The notes beneath the pieces are model-generated. The model was not told the origin of the DNA and searched no databases. It saw only the letters and a program-made list of their open reading frames with translations. This document shows, piece by piece, positions 1 to 7,956 of a stretch of DNA of 35,037 nucleotides. Made by a program: the position numbers and the translations under genes. Positions within the stretch are counted from its first letter, which is position 1. The number at the start of each line of letters is the position of its first letter. Origin of the DNA: an uncultured Merdimonas sp. (lineage in GTDB: Bacteria > Bacillota > Clostridia > Lachnospirales > Lachnospiraceae); contig CALWQJ010000009.1 in NCBI GenBank assembly GCA_944383645.1, forward strand, positions 1-35,037, in the 5' to 3' direction.

Positions 1-2040
1 GTCACTATCGTCGGGGCCATGCCCGAGACCCATGTGGGCTCTGTCCTGTCCCTGGAGGGTTTCTGGAAAATGGACGCCAAGTATGGCCGGCAGTTCTCCG
101 TCGAAAAGTTCGAGGAGACCCTTCCGGCCACTGTCTACGGTATCGAGAAATACCTGGGCTCCGGTCTGGTGAAGGGCGTGGGGCCGAAATTCGCGAAGCG
201 CATCGTCCAGAAATTCGGCAAAGACACGCTGGACGTGATAGAGGAGCATCCGGATTCTCTGCTGGAGGTGGAGGGCATCGGGAAGGTCCGGGTGGAGCGC
301 ATCAAAAAGAGCTGGCAGGAGCAAAAGGAGATCAAGAATATCATACTTTTTCTCCAGGGCCATGAGGTCAGCACCGCCCACGCCACGAAGATTTTTAAGA
401 CCTACGGCAGCGACAGTATCAGCATTGTCCAGGAAAATCCCTACCGGCTGGCGGATGATATCTGGGGCATCGGCTTCAAGACAGCCGACCAGATCGCGGA
501 AAAGCTGGGAATCGGCAAAGAGAAATTTGTGCGGCTGCGAAGCGGAATCCTGTACACGCTGAACAAGCTTTCGGAAGAAGGACACTGCTATGCGCTCCGG
601 GAGCAGCTGATTGGCAAAGCCGAGGAGCTTCTGGAGGTAGAGGCGCCGGAGCTTGAGATGACCCTGGACGAGATGCTGCGGACCCAGGATGTCATCCAGG
701 ACGAGGAGGCGATTTACCTTCCGCCCTTTTATTTCTCGGAGGCGGGCTGCGCCAGGAGGCTGACCCGCCTGCTTTTGGCAGAGCGCGCGGTGCAGCTGGA
801 CGCGGACAGGATTCTGGGGCAGATTAGGCAGCGTTCCCGGATTTCCTATGACGAGATACAGCTGGAGGCGATCCGCACGGCAGTCTCCTCGAAGGTCATG
901 GCGCTGACCGGAGGGCCGGGCACGGGAAAGACCACCACGGTAAAAGGCATCATTTCCGCTTATCAGCTGGCGGGCTGCCGGGTGCTGCTGGCTGCGCCCA
1001 CGGGACGGGCGGCGAAACGAATGTCCGAGGCCGCCGGGATGGAGGCGAAGACCATTCACCGGCTGCTGGAATACAAGCCGCCGGAGGGCTATCAGAAGAA
1101 CGGGGAAAATCCTCTGGAGGGCGACGTGCTGATTCTGGACGAGTGCTCCATGATAGATATCATGCTCATGTACAATCTCCTGAAGGCCCTGCCGGATTCC
1201 ATGACGCTCATCCTGGTGGGAGACACGGACCAGCTGCCCAGCGTGGGCGCGGGAAACGTGCTGAAGGATATCATTGCCTCTGGGCGGATTCCGGTGGTCC
1301 GGCTGACCCGGATTTTCCGGCAGGCAGAGGGCAGCAGGATTATCATGAACGCCCACCGGATCAACCGGGGAGAGGCCATCGACATGCGGGGCGGGAAGGA
1401 TTCCGATTTCTTTTTCGCCTCCAGGGACACCAATGAAGAGGTGGTGGAGACGCTGGTGCGCTGGTGCACGAAGAACCTTCCCCAGTATTATCACGTGGAC
1501 GCCCTCCAGGACATCCAGGTGCTCACCCCCATGCAGCGGGGCGTCTGCGGGGCCGCGAACCTGAACCAGGTGCTGCAGGCGGCCATGAATCCCTCGAAAA
1601 TATTTCTGCAGCGGGGCGGGATCCAGTACCGTCTCCGGGACAAGGTCATGCAGATCCGAAACGACTACGACAAGGAAGTATTTAACGGGGATATCGGCGT
1701 CATTTCAAAGGTGGATATGGAGGAACGGGAGCTGACCGTGGATTTCGACGGACGGGCCGTGGTCTACGACGCCAGCGAGCTGGACGAGCTGACACTGGCT
1801 TACGCCACGACCATACATAAGGCTCAGGGAAGCGAGTACCCCATCGTGGTCATGCCCTTTACCATGAGCCATTTCGTCATGCTTCAGAGAAATCTTCTCT
1901 ACACCGGCGTGACCCGGGCGAAGAAGATCCTGGTGCTCATCGGGGAGCGGCGGGCCGTATATTACGCCATCCATCATGTGACCACGGACGCCCGGAACAC
2001 GAAGCTGGCACAGCGTCTTCAGGAGGCGCTGGCAGAATGA
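1..2040 (+). CDS. recD2: RecD2-family ATP-dependent DNA helicase (5' end outside window)
   Basis: Superfamily 1B 5'-3' DNA helicase of the RecD2/TraA type, the form found in bacteria without RecBCD and linked to DNA repair and replication-fork maintenance. The frame is open from base 1, so about 60 N-terminal residues of the usual roughly 740 lie outside the window. Visible in order: the N-terminal RecD2 region with the YLGSG and KGVGP motifs, tandem helix-hairpin-helix segments (VEGIGKVR; DDIWGIGFKTADQIAEKLG), Walker A GGPGTGKTTT near base 910, Walker B LILDECSM near base 1130, the GDTDQLPSVGAG motif, and the C-terminal UvrD-like motif with TTIHKAQGSEYP and NLLYTGVTRAKK. All helicase motifs are intact. 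The next gene starts 57 bases downstream on the same strand, so co-transcription is likely. The family call is firm; the missing start is only a window effect. Confidence 0.95.
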   Translation, partial: VTIVGAMPETHVGSVLSLEGFWKMDAKYGRQFSVEKFEETLPATVYGIEKYLGSGLVKGVGPKFAKRIVQKFGKDTLDVIEEHPDSLLEVEGIGKVRVERIKKSWQEQKEIKNIILFLQGHEVSTAHATKIFKTYGSDSISIVQENPYRLADDIWGIGFKTADQIAEKLGIGKEKFVRLRSGILYTLNKLSEEGHCYALREQLIGKAEELLEVEAPELEMTLDEMLRTQDVIQDEEAIYLPPFYFSEAGCARRLTRLLLAERAVQLDADRILGQIRQRSRISYDEIQLEAIRTAVSSKVMALTGGPGTGKTTTVKGIISAYQLAGCRVLLAAPTGRAAKRMSEAAGMEAKTIHRLLEYKPPEGYQKNGENPLEGDVLILDECSMIDIMLMYNLLKALPDSMTLILVGDTDQLPSVGAGNVLKDIIASGRIPVVRLTRIFRQAEGSRIIMNAHRINRGEAIDMRGGKDSDFFFASRDTNEEVVETLVRWCTKNLPQYYHVDALQDIQVLTPMQRGVCGAANLNQVLQAAMNPSKIFLQRGGIQYRLRDKVMQIRNDYDKEVFNGDIGVISKVDMEERELTVDFDGRAVVYDASELDELTLAYATTIHKAQGSEYPIVVMPFTMSHFVMLQRNLLYTGVTRAKKILVLIGERRAVYYAIHHVTTDARNTKLAQRLQEALAE

Positions 2041-2097
2041 AAGAGACCTGGCGGGAAACGGCGCAGGAAAGAGAGTAAGAAAAAGAAGGTGCGGACA

Positions 2098-2583
2098 ATG
2101 AGACTGTTTATCGCGATTCCCCTTTCAACGGAAATGCAGAAGGCGCTGGTGGCCTGTATGCACGATTTGAAGAAACAGGGGGTGGAGGGAAATTATGTCC
2201 CGGCGGCAAATCTCCATATGACCCTGGCGTTTATCGGGGAGTATGACGATCCGAAGAAGGTAAAACAGGTGATTGCGAGGGTTCCGGTTCCGAAATTCCG
2301 CCTGGCGCTTTCAGAAAAAGGGAATTTTGGAAACATCCTCTGGGCCGGGGTAAAAGGGAACCAGAAGCTGAGCGCGTATGTGAAGGAGCTGCGGGCCGCG
2401 TTGAAGGAAGAAGGGGTTCCCTTTGAAAACGACAAATTTATCCCCCATATTACCCTGATCCGAAAGGCTTGTGCGAAGAAGCCCTATCAGGTCCATCTTC
2501 CTAAAGCCGATATGATGGTCGCGAAGGCGTCCCTCATGAAGTCCGAGTTCCGGAACGGGAAAACCGTCTACCAGGAGCTGTAG
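2098..2583 (+). CDS. thpR: RNA 2',3'-cyclic phosphodiesterase (2H family, ThpR)
   Basis: A 161-residue cytoplasmic protein of the 2H phosphoesterase superfamily (ThpR/LigT), which opens 2',3'-cyclic phosphate ends on RNA. Two HxT signature motifs are visible, LHMTLAFIG near residue 38 and PHITLIR near residue 116, at the spacing expected for the two-lobed fold, and the length is normal. I chose the ATG at 2098 because AAGAAGGTG lies about 8 bases before it; a GTG three codons upstream at 2089 overlaps that ribosome site. It follows recD2 closely on the same strand. The true cellular substrate of these proteins is often unknown, so the name gives the family activity and not a proven role. Confidence 0.9.
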   Translation: MRLFIAIPLSTEMQKALVACMHDLKKQGVEGNYVPAANLHMTLAFIGEYDDPKKVKQVIARVPVPKFRLALSEKGNFGNILWAGVKGNQKLSAYVKELRAALKEEGVPFENDKFIPHITLIRKACAKKPYQVHLPKADMMVAKASLMKSEFRNGKTVYQEL

Positions 2584-2667
2584 AGGCTCTTGACATCCTG
2601 CGGGAATCAGGATAATAATAGGAAGGAAACAGTGCCGCAGGCGCAGAACAAATGGAGGATTTGGGAA

Positions 2668-3561
2668 ATGAAGATAGCAGTAACCTACGACAATGGAAAT
2701 ATTTTTCAGCATTTTGGAAAGACAGAATTTTTTAAAGTATATGAGGTGGAGGACGGCAAAGTCGTCTCCAGCGAGGTGATCGGCTCAAACGGCGTGGGCC
2801 ACGGCGCTCTGGCCGGGCTTTTGGCAGACAGGGCCGTGGATGTACTCATCTGCGGCGGCATCGGCGGCGGAGCCCAGGCGGCCCTGGAGGAAGCGGGCGT
2901 GGAGCTGTGCGCCGGAGCCGAAGGGGACGCGGACAGAGCGGTGGAGGCTTATCTGAAGGGCGAGCTGGTTTCCTCCGGAGCGAACTGCGACCACCACCAT
3001 CACGAGGAAGGCCATTCCTGCGGGGATCACGAGGAGGATCACGGCTGCGGCAGCCATGAGGAGGGCCATTCCTGCGGCGCGGGCGGCTGCGGTTCTGGCT
3101 GCGGCGGCTGCGGAAGCGCCCGTCCGGCCCTGACCGGGCGCAACGTGGGCAAGACCTGCCGCACCCATTACCGGGGAACCTTCAACGACGGAACCCAGTT
3201 CGATTCTTCCTACGACCGGGGCGAGCCGCTGGAGTTCATCTGCGGCGCGGGCCAGATGATCCGGGGCTTCGACGCTGCCGTGGCAGACATGGAGGTCGGC
3301 CAGGTAGTGGACGTTCATCTGATGCCGGAGGAGGCCTACGGTATGCCGGATCCGAACGCTGTTTTCACCCTGGAGATCGCGGATCTTCCCGGTTCCGAAG
3401 ATCTGGAGGCAGGCCAGCAGGTATGGCTTACCAACCAGTACGGCCAGCCCTTCCCGGTGAAGGTGGCGGCGAAGGAGGAGAAGACGATCACCTTTGACGC
3501 CAATCACGAGATGGCGGGAAAGGAGCTGAATTTCCGCATCGAGCTGGTCGAGGTGAAATAG
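2668..3561 (+). CDS. Fusion: NifX/FeMo-cofactor-type domain + His/Cys-rich linker + SlyD-like FKBP prolyl isomerase
   Basis: A 297-residue protein with three parts. Residues 1-100 match the dinitrogenase iron-molybdenum cofactor (NifX/NifB C-terminal) fold: MKIAVTYDNG start, HFGKTEFFKVYEVEDG, and a glycine-rich ICGGIGGGAQ turn. Residues 107-149 are a metal-binding tract with 9 His and 7 Cys, including the unit EEGHSCG twice and a GCGSGCGGCGS tail. Residues 160-297 are an FKBP/SlyD-type peptidyl-prolyl isomerase: GTFNDGTQFDSSYDRGEPLEF, GQMIRGFDAAVADMEVGQVV, then an inserted-flap-like region. The ATG at 2668 has GGAGG nine bases upstream; an open frame running back to 2590 lacks such a site. 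In SlyD a His/Cys tail binds nickel; here it lies between the domains. A role as metal carrier or metallochaperone is inferred. No nif or hydrogenase genes are nearby. Confidence 0.85.
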   Translation: MKIAVTYDNGNIFQHFGKTEFFKVYEVEDGKVVSSEVIGSNGVGHGALAGLLADRAVDVLICGGIGGGAQAALEEAGVELCAGAEGDADRAVEAYLKGELVSSGANCDHHHHEEGHSCGDHEEDHGCGSHEEGHSCGAGGCGSGCGGCGSARPALTGRNVGKTCRTHYRGTFNDGTQFDSSYDRGEPLEFICGAGQMIRGFDAAVADMEVGQVVDVHLMPEEAYGMPDPNAVFTLEIADLPGSEDLEAGQQVWLTNQYGQPFPVKVAAKEEKTITFDANHEMAGKELNFRIELVEVK

Positions 3562-3565
3562 GCGC

Positions 3566-4108
3566 ATGAAGAGCGTATATTTTGTACGGCACGGCCAGAC
3601 TCTTTGGAATGTGGAAAATAAAATCTGCGGGGCCACGGATATCCCGCTGACAGAGCTTGGCCACAGCCAGGCGGTGGAAACTGGAAAACGGATTCTGGAG
3701 GAGGGAATACAGGCGGACGAGATCCTGTATTCCCCTCTTGTGCGCGCGGCGGAGACGGCCCGGCACATCTCGGAGATCACCGGCATCCCCGCCCGGGAGG
3801 AGCCAAGGCTTAAGGAGCAGTGCTTTGGGAAATGGGAGGCCACGCCCCGGGACAGCCGGGAATTCTTCGAGGCAAAGGGAGAATTCTGCTGCCGGTACGA
3901 GGGCGGCGAATCCATGCTGCAGCTGGCCCAGAGAATCTACAATCTGCTGGACGAGATCCGGGAGGATCCGGAGGATAAGACCTATATTCTTGTGGCCCAT
4001 AATGGAATCTCCCGGGTCGTGCATTCGTATTTTTATGAAATGACCAACGCGGAGTTCGCGGTCTTCGGGGTGGAAAACTGCGCGGTTCTGCGGTATGAGT
4101 TCAAATAA
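3566..4108 (+). CDS. Histidine phosphatase family protein (phosphoglycerate mutase-like)
   Basis: A 180-residue cytoplasmic phosphatase of the histidine acid phosphatase/PGM superfamily. The N-terminal catalytic motif is FVRHGQTLWN with nucleophile His9, and the second catalytic histidine lies in LVAHNGISR at about residue 145. The LTELGHSQA and SPLVRAAETA segments are standard for the family. It starts four bases after the preceding gene, so the two are almost certainly translated from one mRNA; the GAGGTGA in the end of that gene serves as ribosome site. Members act on phosphosugars, cofactor phosphates (CobC type) or other small molecules, and nothing here identifies the substrate. Fructose-2,6-bisphosphatase-type and alpha-ribazole-phosphatase-type activities are both possible. 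Confidence 0.88.
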   Translation: MKSVYFVRHGQTLWNVENKICGATDIPLTELGHSQAVETGKRILEEGIQADEILYSPLVRAAETARHISEITGIPAREEPRLKEQCFGKWEATPRDSREFFEAKGEFCCRYEGGESMLQLAQRIYNLLDEIREDPEDKTYILVAHNGISRVVHSYFYEMTNAEFAVFGVENCAVLRYEFK

Positions 4109-4149
4109 AGGACGAAGATAAACTTTCAGGAAAGAGGCGGCGGAAGAAA

Positions 4150-5523
4150 ATGAAAAAGAATACGGAAGCGGATCGGGAGCGGGTATTCCGGGAATACCCC
4201 GTGGCGAAGGCTCTGCGGGTCATGGTGGTTCCGGCGGTGGTCAGCCAGCTGATTGTGCTGATTTACAACATGGCGGATACCTTTTACGTGGGTCTGACGG
4301 ACAATCCCTATATGATTGCGGGCACGTCGCTGATCCTGCCGGTGTTCAATATTTCGCTCTGTCTGGCGGGGCTGGCCGGCGTGGGCGGCGGGGCCCTGAT
4401 TTCGCGGCTGCTGGGCCAGGGAAGAGAGGATGAGGCCCGCAGGGCCAGCGTATTTTCTCTGTACCTGGCGGCTTTTATCGCGGCGGTGTTTGCCGTGGGC
4501 ACGGGCGTGTTTATGGATCCGCTCCTGAAGCTTCTGGGCGCGGGCGAGAATACCTATGAATACGCCAGGCAGTACGCGCTTTGCGTCATTGTCTTCGGAG
4601 GCGTCCCCACGGTTCTCTCCAACGCTCTGGCCAATGTGGTCCGCAGCGTCGGCCGCTCGAAGGAGGCGGGAGCGGGAATCGTCCTGGGCGGACTTCTGAA
4701 TATCGCCCTGGATCCGCTGTTCATGTTCGTGATCCTGCCTCCGGGCCAGGAGGTGCTGGGGGCGGGAATCGCCACGGCGCTCTCCAACGGCATCGCCTGC
4801 CTTTTCTTTATCACGGTAGTGCTCCGGATGGGAAAGGGTTCTGTAGTAACCTTCAATCCCCGGGCCGGCCTTGCGTCGAAGGAGAGCGTGATCGCCGTGT
4901 TCGCGGTGGGCGTGCCCTCGGCGGTGGCGACCTTCCTGTTTGATCTGGATTACGTCATCATTGATAAGCTGATGGTGTCCTACCACGACCTGGCGCTGGC
5001 GGCTGTGGGAATCGTGCTGAAGGTGGAGCGCTTCCCGCTGAATGTGGGCGTCGGGATCTGCCAGGGTATGCTGCCCCTGGTGGCGTACAGCTACGGGGCC
5101 GGCAATCACAGGCGGATGAACGATACGATCCGCCTGGCCCGGAGGGTGGGCCTTCTGATCGCCGCCGTCAGCATTGTCCTGTATGAAATATTCGCGGGCC
5201 CGCTGGTGCGCATTTTCCTTTCGGACGCGCAGGCGGTAGAGATGGCCTCCGGCTTCCTGCGGATCCGGGTGCTGGCCACGCCGCTGATGTTCTTAAGCTT
5301 TTTTACCGTCTACCTGTTCCAGGCCTTCGGAAGGGGAAGAATCTCCCTGTTCCTGGGCGTGATGCGGTGGCTGGTGTTCAATATTCCCATGCTGTTCATC
5401 CTGAATCATTTCTTTGGGATGTACGGGATCGTCTGGTCCCAGGTCGTGGCGGATTCGCTGACCGTGCTGCTGTCGTTCTATGTGCTGTGCCGTTTTGGGC
5501 CGAAGAAGGAAGCAGTCTCATGA
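4150..5523 (+). CDS. MATE-family multidrug/Na+ antiporter
   Basis: A 457-residue integral membrane protein with about 12 hydrophobic segments, the usual MATE size. The start reads VAKALRVMVVPAVVSQLIVL followed by NMADTFYVG, the family signature of the first two helices, and a second copy of the pattern (PSAVATFLFDLDYVIIDKLM) opens the C-terminal half, as expected for the internally duplicated fold. MATE proteins export cationic drugs or metabolites in exchange for Na+ or H+. It follows the phosphatase by 41 bases and precedes a thioesterase by 16, so all three may be one transcript. The transported compound cannot be predicted. Confidence 0.92.
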   Translation: MKKNTEADRERVFREYPVAKALRVMVVPAVVSQLIVLIYNMADTFYVGLTDNPYMIAGTSLILPVFNISLCLAGLAGVGGGALISRLLGQGREDEARRASVFSLYLAAFIAAVFAVGTGVFMDPLLKLLGAGENTYEYARQYALCVIVFGGVPTVLSNALANVVRSVGRSKEAGAGIVLGGLLNIALDPLFMFVILPPGQEVLGAGIATALSNGIACLFFITVVLRMGKGSVVTFNPRAGLASKESVIAVFAVGVPSAVATFLFDLDYVIIDKLMVSYHDLALAAVGIVLKVERFPLNVGVGICQGMLPLVAYSYGAGNHRRMNDTIRLARRVGLLIAAVSIVLYEIFAGPLVRIFLSDAQAVEMASGFLRIRVLATPLMFLSFFTVYLFQAFGRGRISLFLGVMRWLVFNIPMLFILNHFFGMYGIVWSQVVADSLTVLLSFYVLCRFGPKKEAVS

Positions 5524-5539
5524 GGAGGAAAGGAAGATT

Positions 5540-5980
5540 ATGAGAAAATATAAGCATATCGTTCAGTATTACGAGACGGACCGGATGGGCATCACCCACC
5601 ATTCCAATTACATCCGCTGGATGGAGGAGGCGCGCATCGATTTTCTGGATCAGATCGGCTGGAACTACGCGAGGCTGGAGGAGCTGGGCGTCATTTCTCC
5701 GGTGACGGAGGCCTCCTGCCGCTATAAGCACAGCACGACCTTCGCGGACGAGATCCTGATTTCGGTCAGCGTGGAGGAATTCAAGGGCGTGAGGCTGAAG
5801 CTGCGCTATCGGATGGAGAAGGCGGACGGCTCTCTGGCCGCGGAAGGCCATTCCGAGCACTGCTTCCTGGATCCGGACGGAAAAATCGTTCGGCTGGACA
5901 AGCGGTTTCCGGATTTTTTCCGCACGCTGACAGAGCTGGCGCAGGCTAATGAACCACAGGCTGGGGGACACAGACTGTAG
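5540..5980 (+). CDS. Acyl-CoA thioesterase, 4HBT/YbgC-FadM hot-dog family
   Basis: A 146-residue single hot-dog-fold protein. The motif YYETDRMGITHHSNYIRWMEEAR carries the catalytic Asp of the 4-hydroxybenzoyl-CoA thioesterase family followed by the HHSNY segment. The ATG at 5540 is preceded by GGAGGAAAGGAAG; an upstream start inside the MATE gene has no ribosome site. It hydrolyses an acyl-CoA or acyl-ACP; the chain preference is not visible. The C-terminal residues (LTELAQANEPQAGGHRL) look poorly conserved and unstructured. The spacing to the MATE gene argues for translational coupling. Confidence 0.88.
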   Translation: MRKYKHIVQYYETDRMGITHHSNYIRWMEEARIDFLDQIGWNYARLEELGVISPVTEASCRYKHSTTFADEILISVSVEEFKGVRLKLRYRMEKADGSLAAEGHSEHCFLDPDGKIVRLDKRFPDFFRTLTELAQANEPQAGGHRL

Positions 5981-6036
5981 GTCAGCAGGCCGGAGAATAC
6001 GAAGACAGATACTAATCGAGACAAAAGGAAACGAAG

Positions 6037-6948
6037 ATGGAGATACTGTTGATTATGCTTGCGGGAGTGGGAGCCGGGCGCTTCTTTCCCGTGAAATATA
6101 AAGAAAAAAATGAGAAGGTGCAGCTTTTCTGCACTCTGCTTTTGATTTTTTCCATGGGCGTCAGCCTGGGGCGAAGAGAGGGATTTTTCGCGGAGCTGGG
6201 AACGCTGGGCGTCCAGAGCTTCCTGTTTTTTCTCATTCCTGCCGTTTTTTCTGTGGCTGCCGTCTATCTTCTGACCAGGCGGTTTATGGGCGGGAAGCAG
6301 CGGGAGGATGGCGGACGTGCCGCCGGGAACCGGCAGGGGAAGGGAGATCCTATGGTATTCCTGGCGCTGGGGGCCCTCCTTCTGGGGACAGGCAGCAACG
6401 TGGTTCCGGCTCTGGCGGATTTTTTTAAACCGCTGGCCTCCCACAGCGACTGGATTCTCTGGGTGCTGATGTTTTCCGTGGGGATCAGTGTGGGGCTTCA
6501 CAGGGGGCTTCTGTCCAGGCTCTGCCAGTACCATGTGAAGATTCTGGTGATTCCTCTGGGAATCATTCTGGGCTCCCTGGCCGGGGGCGTCCTGTGCGGC
6601 CTGCTTCTTCAGTACCCGCTGAACGAGGCGGTCTCTGTGGCCGGAGGCCTGGGCTGGTACAGCCTGGCAGGCGTGTACGTGGGAAACATGGCGGGGGCCA
6701 GGCTGGGAAGCATCGCCTTTCTGAGCAATCTCTTACGGGAAATCGGATCCTTTTTTATGATCCCCTGCATCACCCGCTACCTGAACGCCTACACCTGCAT
6801 CGCCCCGGCGGGAGCCACCAGCGAGGACACCACCCTTCCCATGCTGATCCGCTATACGAATGAGGAGACCGTTGTCTTCGCCGTGCTCAACGGAATCATC
6901 TGCTCCACCTTCGTGCCGGTGCTGCTTTCATTCTGCTATTCCTTTTAG
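6037..6948 (+). CDS. lysO: LysO-family (DUF340) lysine exporter
   Basis: A 303-residue polytopic membrane protein with about eight hydrophobic helices. The C-terminal half carries the LysO signature GGLGWYSLAGVY...GARLGSIAFLSNLLREIGSF, and the N-terminal half has the shorter DUF340 module (LLIFSMGVSLGRR). E. coli LysO (YbjE) exports lysine and thialysine. A polar insert around residues 85-105 (KQREDGGRAAGNRQGKG) joins the two modules. The ribosome site is weak (GGAAACGAAG). Its last 21 bases overlap the end of a convergent hydrolase gene, so the two 3' ends share DNA. Substrate assignment follows the family and is not proven here. Confidence 0.85.
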   Translation: MEILLIMLAGVGAGRFFPVKYKEKNEKVQLFCTLLLIFSMGVSLGRREGFFAELGTLGVQSFLFFLIPAVFSVAAVYLLTRRFMGGKQREDGGRAAGNRQGKGDPMVFLALGALLLGTGSNVVPALADFFKPLASHSDWILWVLMFSVGISVGLHRGLLSRLCQYHVKILVIPLGIILGSLAGGVLCGLLLQYPLNEAVSVAGGLGWYSLAGVYVGNMAGARLGSIAFLSNLLREIGSFFMIPCITRYLNAYTCIAPAGATSEDTTLPMLIRYTNEETVVFAVLNGIICSTFVPVLLSFCYSF

Positions 6949-7686
6949 GTCCGCCAGATCCCCGATGGCCTCTGCGGTCCGCCTTATCTGTTCTTCATTG
7001 GTAATCCCTGGCGTGCCGTCGCCCTTCTGCGCTCCGTAGCAGCCGAAATAGGCGTGGCAGCCCCCGGGGATGACGACCTCTGTAAAGTCTGCCGGGAGAT
7101 TCTCCCGGTATTTTTCATAAGAGTCCATGTTCAGGACCTGATCCTCCGAACCATAGACAGACAGAACCTGCAGGCCGCTGCCGCTTAAGTCCGAGGTGGA
7201 GTAGGCAGCCAGAAGGACGAGACCCTCGAACTCCTCCGTGTGGCTGCTCAGATAGGAAGCCGCCATGGAGCCGCCCAGGGAGTGGCCGCCGATATACCAG
7301 GCGCCGATCTCAGGATACTGTTCCGGGACGCCTTCAGCCGCGTCCATATCCAGCACCGCCAGATTTCCCGGCATGTGCAGGAGGACGCAGAAGAAGCCCT
7401 GCCGGGCACAGGCTTCCATCAGCGGGGCGTAGGCCTCGTACTGCACCTTGCCTCCAGGGTAGAAGATAAGCCCGGCCTGTGGGTTCTCAGGCGCGAAGGT
7501 GATCTGCCCGTCTTGCCGGGAGACGGTGATTCCGCCTGCGGGCTGCTCGATGGTATTCAGAGCAAGACTGTCTGCGTGGTAATAGTCGTTTACATAGAGG
7601 CCGCAGGCGAGTCCTGCGAGCAGCAGGACCGCCGCGGCGGCGAGCAGGAACTTCCTGCGAAGCAGCGTTCGTTTTTCCTGAGTCAA
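6928..7686 (-). CDS. Membrane-anchored alpha/beta hydrolase
   Basis: A 252-residue protein with a short basic N terminus and one hydrophobic helix (about residues 12-30), so it is likely membrane-anchored with an extracytoplasmic catalytic domain. The nucleophile elbow is GGHSLGGS, a later acidic candidate is in YGSEDQVL, and the histidine is in IPGGCHAYFG. The early IFYPGGKVQYEAYAPL and LLHMPGNLAV segments match the Abhydrolase_5-like group. The start codon is TTG at 7686, supported by AAAGGAG eight bases upstream on the minus strand; no in-frame ATG fits. It lies directly downstream of the tracrRNA terminator on the same strand, so tracrRNA read-through could feed into it. Substrate unknown. 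Confidence 0.85.
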   Translation of the reverse strand: MTQEKRTLLRRKFLLAAAAVLLLAGLACGLYVNDYYHADSLALNTIEQPAGGITVSRQDGQITFAPENPQAGLIFYPGGKVQYEAYAPLMEACARQGFFCVLLHMPGNLAVLDMDAAEGVPEQYPEIGAWYIGGHSLGGSMAASYLSSHTEEFEGLVLLAAYSTSDLSGSGLQVLSVYGSEDQVLNMDSYEKYRENLPADFTEVVIPGGCHAYFGCYGAQKGDGTPGITNEEQIRRTAEAIGDLADLKGIAE

Positions 7687-7719
7687 GATGATTTCTCCTT
7701 TTGCAAAATCCGCGGGAAT

Positions 7720-7750
7720 AAAAAAGCTGCCATATCAGGCGATACGACAG
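7720..7750 (-). terminator. Rho-independent terminator of tracrRNA
   Basis: A 10-bp stem (7741-7750 with 7727-7736, two G-U pairs), a four-base loop and six U residues at 7720-7725 on the minus strand. It doubles as the last structural hairpin of the tracrRNA and separates it from the hydrolase gene that starts at 7686. Confidence 0.88.
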
Positions 7751-7833
7751 TTTTTATGCTGCATCCGCAGCTCTTCTTAAAAAGAAGTGGGTTCGAAAAA
7801 ATTCTTATTTGAACTTATAGTGTAAATTTGTAT
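7720..7833 (-). ncRNA. tracrRNA of the type II-A system
   Basis: Leftward RNA of about 114 nt. Its 5' part (bases 7831 down to 7811) pairs with the array repeat: ACAAAUUUACACUAU is an exact 15-nt complement, then an AAGU bulge faces GA in the repeat, then UCAAAU pairs with GUUUGA. This bulged layout is the same as in the S. pyogenes crRNA:tracrRNA duplex. After an AU-rich nexus region come three hairpins: CUUCUU/AAGAAG (7773-7787), GCUGC-GGAU-GCAGC (7758-7771), and a 10-bp terminator stem with a U run (7720-7750). A near-perfect promoter precedes it. The ends are predicted from promoter and terminator and not mapped. Confidence 0.9.
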
Positions 7834-7839
7834 ATTTAT

Positions 7840-7869
7840 ACTATAGCGTATGGAAGGGGCGGGTGTCAA
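7840..7869 (-). promoter_or_regulatory. tracrRNA promoter
   Basis: On the minus strand the -35 box is TTGACA (7864-7869) and the -10 box TATAGT (7840-7845), with an 18-bp spacer. The predicted start is near 7833, just at the first base of the anti-repeat. The -10 box is also one arm of an imperfect palindrome (7816-7827 with 7834-7845). Confidence 0.85.
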
Positions 7870-7887
7870 TCCTGATTCAAAAAATGC

Positions 7888-7914
7888 TTGCAATTTCCAG
7901 CAAAATATGATAAT
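7888..7914 (+). promoter_or_regulatory. Candidate cas operon promoter
   Basis: TTGCAA at 7888-7893 and GATAAT at 7909-7914 with a 15-bp gap, or overlapping TATGAT at 7906-7911 with a shorter gap. The spacing is poor, so the site is tentative; transcription would begin near 7920 and give a cas9 leader of about 165 bases. It is divergent from the tracrRNA promoter and no better rightward promoter is visible between there and cas9. Confidence 0.4.
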
Positions 7915-7956
7915 TTAATTATGGAGAACAAAGAACTTAATTTTGTTTTTCTGTTT

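Noticed and set aside
2785-3915. 376-codon minus-strand frame over the fusion protein and phosphatase genes
   Set aside because: Antisense shadow of GC-rich coding sequence; both plus-strand genes have catalytic or domain motifs.
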